NCBI GenBank assembly: GCA_900551005.1
Contig: URUL01000042.1
Span: 1 to 16,582 of the forward strand
DNA: 16,582 nucleotides
From: an uncultured Ruminococcus sp.
Lineage (GTDB): Bacteria; Bacillota; Clostridia; Oscillospirales; CAG-272
Direction of reading: 5' to 3'
This document shows, piece after piece, positions 13,085 through 16,582 of the stretch. The position numbers and the translations under genes are program-made. Numbering within the stretch: the first letter of the stretch is position 1; each line of letters begins with the position of its first letter. Under the pieces are notes generated by a model that saw only the letters and a list, made by a program, of their open reading frames with translations, searched no databases and had not been told where the DNA came from.

Positions 13085-14206
13085 TCAGCCGTTGAGCTTT
13101 ACGCATCTGTCAATGACATCATTGAGAGAAAGCTTCTCATAGCCCTTGAGATACGTAAGCACGGTATCATTGAAGCGGCTGTACCAATGCTCGGGTATAT
13201 TCTTGAAACCGATGCAAGCACCGACGATACTGCCGACGGTTGCACCCGTGCAGTCATTGTCAAGACCGATGGCAACGCAATTTCCTATGCACTTTGTATA
13301 GTCGTTTCCGCCGAGCATGAGGGCAAAAACGATGGCGCACATGTTGTTTATCGTATGTACGGGATGCATTTTCGGGAACTTATCATCGAGGAGCTTCCTT
13401 GCGTGGATATAGTTTGTAACCTGATCTTCGCAGGAAAATGCCCACTCGAGTGCCTGATAAAGCTCGCTCTCCGCGGGAATCTGCTTCATAGCGGCACGAA
13501 CAGCATCGAGAGGTGTTTCTGCCGTGAATGCGGCGGCGACGGCGGCGGCACAGAACATTTCGCCGTAAATACCGTTCTTGCGGTGCGTCAGATATGCATC
13601 ATTATAGGCAAGCTTTGCCGCGCCTACGGGATTTCCCGCCTCGGCATAGCCGAACATATCCGCACGAATGGCGGCACCTATCCATTCTACGTAGCCGTTG
13701 AAATTGGCGGCACATTCGGCTCTTGTTCCCGCGCGAAGCTGCTGGAGAGCCTCATCCTCTGCCGTACAGGCATAAGGAAGAATATCAAGCCAAAGACGGG
13801 CTATGTCGTCTACCGTGTAGTTCTTTCCGTATTTTTCGAGGAGAAGCAGATTCAGCACGGGGTATGTGATATCGTCATCCACGGGAACGGCGTTAAGATT
13901 GTCGCGCAGATATTCCGTGCGCTTGTTCACTCTGTAATGAATGCGCTCGGGGTCGTCTGTCAACGTCCAGAAATCCTCGGGGGGATATTTCATGTTTCCG
14001 TCAAGTGCAAGAGCCTGCATGCGTGACATTGAATAAAGCTCGACAGGTATGCCGAGGACGCATCCGGCAAATCTGCCTATCACGGCACCTCTCATTCTGT
14101 CATAGAGATCATCCGGCTTGACAGCGGGAATATCGGCACCCTCGGGTCGAAGGGCGAGGATATCCTCCAATCTATCCGGCTGTTTTACATCAGTATTGTT
14201 GTACAT
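13085..14206 (-). CDS. ADP-ribosylglycohydrolase family protein
   Basis: 373 aa; all-helical binuclear-Mg hydrolase family (DraG/ARH) that removes ADP-ribose from proteins or hydrolyses related ADP-ribosyl compounds. Visible: RMRGAVIGRFAGCVLGIPVE (residues 38-57, the substrate-loop start), the first metal motif at VDDDITY (109-115), HRKNGIYGEMF in the middle and GLDNDCTGATVG (314-325), whose Asp316, Asp318 and Thr320 are the second metal motif. In many relatives the first motif ends in Thr (DDDT or TDDT); here Ile113 takes that place, so metal binding may be altered. AAGGA lies 8 nt before the ATG at 14204-14206. It has its own promoter and a structured leader. No toxin or ADP-ribosyltransferase gene is adjacent, so its substrate is unknown. 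Confidence 0.9.
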   Translation of the reverse strand: MYNNTDVKQPDRLEDILALRPEGADIPAVKPDDLYDRMRGAVIGRFAGCVLGIPVELYSMSRMQALALDGNMKYPPEDFWTLTDDPERIHYRVNKRTEYLRDNLNAVPVDDDITYPVLNLLLLEKYGKNYTVDDIARLWLDILPYACTAEDEALQQLRAGTRAECAANFNGYVEWIGAAIRADMFGYAEAGNPVGAAKLAYNDAYLTHRKNGIYGEMFCAAAVAAAFTAETPLDAVRAAMKQIPAESELYQALEWAFSCEDQVTNYIHARKLLDDKFPKMHPVHTINNMCAIVFALMLGGNDYTKCIGNCVAIGLDNDCTGATVGSIVGACIGFKNIPEHWYSRFNDTVLTYLKGYEKLSLNDVIDRCVKLNG

Positions 14207-14240
14207 GGCATAATTCCTTCAGAAAAATAAAATTTTTATC

Positions 14241-14277
14241 GCTGCATGAATCATACAGCAAAAAAGCTCCGCAGAGC
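14241..14277 (-). other. Two hairpins in the leader of the ADP-ribosylglycohydrolase gene
   Basis: On the minus-strand transcript the first hairpin is GCTC-TGCG-GAGC (14266-14277) followed directly by six T. The second (14241-14259) pairs GCTGTATG with CATGCAGC (one GU pair) around a 3-nt loop. The first starts within a few nucleotides of the predicted transcription start, so it more likely protects the 5' end or promotes early pausing than acts as a classic attenuator. Confidence 0.5.
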
Positions 14278-14286
14278 GTTTTACAT

Positions 14287-14315
14287 AGTATAACATCTAT
14301 CGCCCGAAAAAGCAA
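14287..14315 (-). promoter_or_regulatory. Extended -10 promoter of the ADP-ribosylglycohydrolase gene
   Basis: On the minus strand, -35 TTGCTT (14310-14315), a 17-nt spacer ending in TG plus one base, and -10 TATACT (14287-14292). The leader is about 74 nt. Confidence 0.75.
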
Positions 14316-14388
14316 CACTTTTTATAAAAAACAGAAGGGCATATGCGATTTTTATCCGATGAAATTCTCTCTTGTCCGCCACATTATA

Positions 14389-14417
14389 TTGACAGATTGC
14401 GACATTTATGATAATAT
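14389..14417 (+). promoter_or_regulatory. Consensus promoter of the toroid/DUF4430 operon
   Basis: A perfect -35 TTGACA (14389-14394), a 17-nt spacer ending in TGA (extended -10) and -10 TAATAT (14412-14417). It should be strong unless repressed. Confidence 0.85.
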
Positions 14418-14428
14418 AAAATAAATGT
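14402..14428. repeat. Inverted repeat across the -10 box of the toroid operon
   Basis: ACATTTAT (14402-14409) and ATAAATGT (14421-14428) are exact reverse complements with 11 nt between them, enclosing the -10 at 14412-14417. The placement is that of a repressor operator. It is AT-rich, so chance is possible. Confidence 0.45.
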
Positions 14429-14460
14429 AAAATTATATAGTTTAATAAGGGGCTGATGAC

Positions 14461-16323
14461 ATGAAAAAATCAAAAAAGCGTTTTGTTACCGTGCTGTCAG
14501 CCCTTTTTCTTATTGCTGTGCTCCTGTGCTCGATGTCGCTCTGCGCTTTTTCGGAGAATACGCCGTCGTGTGAAGAGATAATAGAGATCGCGCGCGGTAT
14601 AATAGACTTTGAGAAAGCCGCAAACGGCAGTTGCGATTCTCTTCTCGAAGGAAAGCTCCTGCTTGACGCGGGTACACCTTCGGCAGATTGGTATGCTTTT
14701 GCTCTCAGCAGGCTCGGAATGGAGCTCGACCGTCTCGGCTATCTTGCCATGGCTGAAGAGAACATCGCGACACGATATCGTGAAAACGGCTCTCTCGATG
14801 CTTCAATGGCGACAGAATGGCATCGTATCATTCTTTCCATGCTCGCGTGCGGCGGCGACCCGACAGCTGTTGCTCTCAGCGACACCGACTATGTAAACCT
14901 CGTTGCGGACGGCATATACGACCGCCAAAAAAACGCGCCGCTTGACAGGCAAGGGATCAACGGATTTCTGTGGGGACTCATCGCGCTGGACAGCATCGGA
15001 TATGAAGTACCCGCCGATTCCTGCGACACGCGCGAGGATATCATCATCGGTATACTTTCCGAGCAACTTCCCTGCGGAGGCTTTGCTCTTTGGGGAACGG
15101 AAACCGACGTTGATATCACGGCCATGGTGCTCACGGCGCTTGCACCTTACTACAACGACGAAACGATGTACAGATATACGGATAAGGCTTCGGACCAAGC
15201 CCGCACATCCACCGTGCGCGAGGCAGTCGATCTGGCGGTCGCACAGCTCTCTGCCCTGCAATATGAGAGCGGCGATTTTGCCGCCCTCGGCATCAGAAAT
15301 CTCGAGAGCACCTGCCAGGTTGCTACTGCTTTATGCTCTCTCGGAATCAATCCTTTTTCCGATGCCCGCTTTGTTAAAAACGGCAATTCCGTATGGGACG
15401 GAATCATGCTTTACCGCGCCGAGAACGGCGGTTTCGTTCATTCGCTTACATCCTCATCAGCTACGGCTGACCGCGTTGCAAACCGTCAGGCGCTCTATAC
15501 CGCGGTGGCGCTCTTTCGCTACAGAAGCGGTATGCGTTCACTCTTTGACCTTCGCGGTGAAATGAGTGAGGCAACCAAGGCGAAAATTTCCGCTCTTTGC
15601 CGCAAAATATCGGATATGAACCGTGCGGAGGCAAAGGAAGTCAAGGATCTGCTTGCGGAATATTTCTCTCTTCCCGAGAGTGTTCGCAGATACGTTTATA
15701 ACTATTACGCTCTGTCAGATGCGGCAAGAGTGCTTGACATTGATATCACGCAAATATCACTGAGCGTGACTGCCGCCGACGATGATTCCGAGACACGGCA
15801 GACGATCACGGTTTCCTTTGACGCTGCCGATGCCGAAGCGGTCAATTTACTCCCCGATATGCTGACAGGAGAGCAATACGTGACCGTAGTCAAGCTCCTG
15901 TATAAGGCAGCGCATGTGCAAAACAGCATTCTTTCCTCTGCATATATGGAAAAACTCATCTTAGCAAAAGGCGAGATCGATCTGATACGCGAGAATATAA
16001 AAGAACTGCGCTCCGAGATAGAAGCGCTTCCCCCCATCGGAAAGATATCTCTTTCAGACAGGAAAGCCGTCAACTCTGCGATAAAAAAATATGAGTCTCT
16101 CAGCGAATATGATAAGAGCTTGGTGGAAGATGCCGATATACTGATCGCGGCAAAGGCAAAAACGGATACCGCCCTTCGCACCGTATTTCTGACCGTGTTT
16201 CTTATCGCCGCAGCGACGGCGATGATCGCTTTTATCTGTATACGCATCCGCGGCAGACTTACCAAGCGCGAACGCGAGATGGAATTGCTTGCAAAAGCAT
16301 ATGAAAGCGAGGATGACGAATGA
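14461..16323 (+). CDS. Secreted, membrane-anchored alpha-alpha toroid (prenyltransferase/terpene-cyclase-like repeat) protein
   Basis: 620 aa; ATG at 14461 with AAGGGG 8 nt upstream. A signal peptide (KKSKKRF then a hydrophobic core, residues 9-30) is followed by an outside region and one C-terminal membrane helix (about 574-594) with a charged cytoplasmic tail. Residues about 40-365 carry helical-barrel repeats: NGFLWGLIALDSIGY (168-181), CGGFALWGTETDVDITAMVLTALA (205-228), SGDFAALGIRNLESTCQVATALCSLGI (270-296), RFVKNGNSVWDG (303-314) and ENGGFVH (321-327). The segment DVDITAM resembles the DxDDTA of squalene-hopene cyclases but the third Asp is Ile219, so it is probably a binding fold, not a cyclase. 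Residues 366-573 are largely helical, with no known domain seen. The same fold forms the alpha domain of intrinsic factor/transcobalamin. The 4-nt overlap with a DUF4430-like gene supports that comparison; the ligand is unknown. Confidence 0.88.
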   Translation: MKKSKKRFVTVLSALFLIAVLLCSMSLCAFSENTPSCEEIIEIARGIIDFEKAANGSCDSLLEGKLLLDAGTPSADWYAFALSRLGMELDRLGYLAMAEENIATRYRENGSLDASMATEWHRIILSMLACGGDPTAVALSDTDYVNLVADGIYDRQKNAPLDRQGINGFLWGLIALDSIGYEVPADSCDTREDIIIGILSEQLPCGGFALWGTETDVDITAMVLTALAPYYNDETMYRYTDKASDQARTSTVREAVDLAVAQLSALQYESGDFAALGIRNLESTCQVATALCSLGINPFSDARFVKNGNSVWDGIMLYRAENGGFVHSLTSSSATADRVANRQALYTAVALFRYRSGMRSLFDLRGEMSEATKAKISALCRKISDMNRAEAKEVKDLLAEYFSLPESVRRYVYNYYALSDAARVLDIDITQISLSVTAADDDSETRQTITVSFDAADAEAVNLLPDMLTGEQYVTVVKLLYKAAHVQNSILSSAYMEKLILAKGEIDLIRENIKELRSEIEALPPIGKISLSDRKAVNSAIKKYESLSEYDKSLVEDADILIAAKAKTDTALRTVFLTVFLIAAATAMIAFICIRIRGRLTKREREMELLAKAYESEDDE

Positions 16324-16582
16324 AAAAAGACATTCTCGCAATCGTCTCCGCCGTCCTCATCATAGCGGTACTCATAGGCTGCGTGGAAATTCAATCCTTA
16401 GACGAATATTATCTGACGCATATCGACGATATAAAGCCGGATTCAGCGACGGTTTTTCTCTCCGTTCGGTGCGATACGGTATTTTCAAATTATGATAAGC
16501 TCGATAAATCGCTGAAAAGCGGAAATTACCTTCCGAGTGACGGGATCATTCTCGAAAAAACAGAGTACGTGCTTCGCGAAGG
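16320..16582 (+). CDS. DUF4430-like putative lipoprotein, 3' end cut off by window edge
   Basis: Starts with the ATG at 16320, overlapping the previous stop by 4 nt (ATGA), with GAGGA 6 nt upstream. 87 codons are visible and open to the edge. The N-terminus MKKD plus a hydrophobic stretch ends in VLIGC at Cys21, a fair lipobox, so it is probably a lipoprotein or otherwise membrane-held. The mature part has a strand TVFLSVRCDTVFSNYDKL, then YLPSDGIILEKTEYVLREG. The order SxRCDTxxxNxDKL, PxDGxIL, then EG is what I recall for DUF4430, the beta domain found C-terminal to the toroid in transcobalamin-like proteins. Domain borders and C-terminus cannot be judged from this part. Confidence 0.8.
   Translation, partial: MKKDILAIVSAVLIIAVLIGCVEIQSLDEYYLTHIDDIKPDSATVFLSVRCDTVFSNYDKLDKSLKSGNYLPSDGIILEKTEYVLRE

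Noticed and set aside
13067..14026. Open frame of 319 codons on the plus strand
   Set aside because: Antisense to the ADP-ribosylglycohydrolase gene; no recognisable domain and no ribosome binding site.
14418..14460. Cobalamin riboswitch before the toroid gene
   Set aside because: The predicted leader is only about 37 nt and has no B12-box-like sequence.
14903..15565. Open frame of 220 codons on the plus strand inside the toroid gene
   Set aside because: Overlaps the toroid gene in another frame; low-complexity Arg/Ser/Pro translation typical of a shadow frame.

Overview
The window looks like a chromosomal segment of an uncultured gut-type Clostridium relative (class Clostridia, perhaps Oscillospirales or Christensenellales). 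This rests on strong AGGAGG-type ribosome binding sites, sigma-A promoters with 17-bp spacers, frequent TTG starts, a MecA adaptor, a PPi-type phosphofructokinase, and small lineage-type hypothetical proteins. The family-level assignment is a guess. No tRNA, rRNA, CRISPR array, insertion sequence or phage gene was seen.

Left part (1-3400): a FRG-domain gene runs off the left edge on the minus strand. Divergent from it is a tight plus-strand operon of two tandem DHH/DHHA1 phosphoesterases of the NrnA type followed by surE. Together these could take short RNA oligomers or linear dinucleotides to nucleoside monophosphates and then to nucleosides. A bidirectional terminator separates surE from a convergent acpP.

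Middle-left (3400-6290): acpP and a two-helix membrane protein lie on the minus strand. A divergent plus-strand cluster encodes three small proteins of unknown function. The second is split by an in-frame TGA, with the reading frame staying open for 55 codons beyond it, and the third appears to start at an ATT codon under a near-perfect ribosome binding site.

Middle (5526-9661): a four-gene minus-strand operon runs from a good promoter: a PLP aminotransferase, trpS, a WecA/TagO-type glycan-phosphate transferase, and a membrane-anchored extracytoplasmic protein.

Middle-right (9750-12970): plus-strand mecA (with a large inverted repeat upstream), a family 4 [4Fe-4S] uracil-DNA glycosylase, a PPi-type 6-phosphofructokinase, and a small DUF3784-like membrane protein. 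A bidirectional hairpin then faces a convergent ADP-ribosylglycohydrolase.

Right end (14389-16582): a consensus promoter with an inverted repeat across its -10 drives a secreted, membrane-anchored alpha-alpha toroid protein. It overlaps by 4 nt a putative lipoprotein whose visible part resembles DUF4430, the beta domain of intrinsic factor/transcobalamin. This two-gene version of a vitamin-B12-carrier architecture is the strongest candidate for an under-described system here, followed by the TGA-interrupted small-protein cluster.
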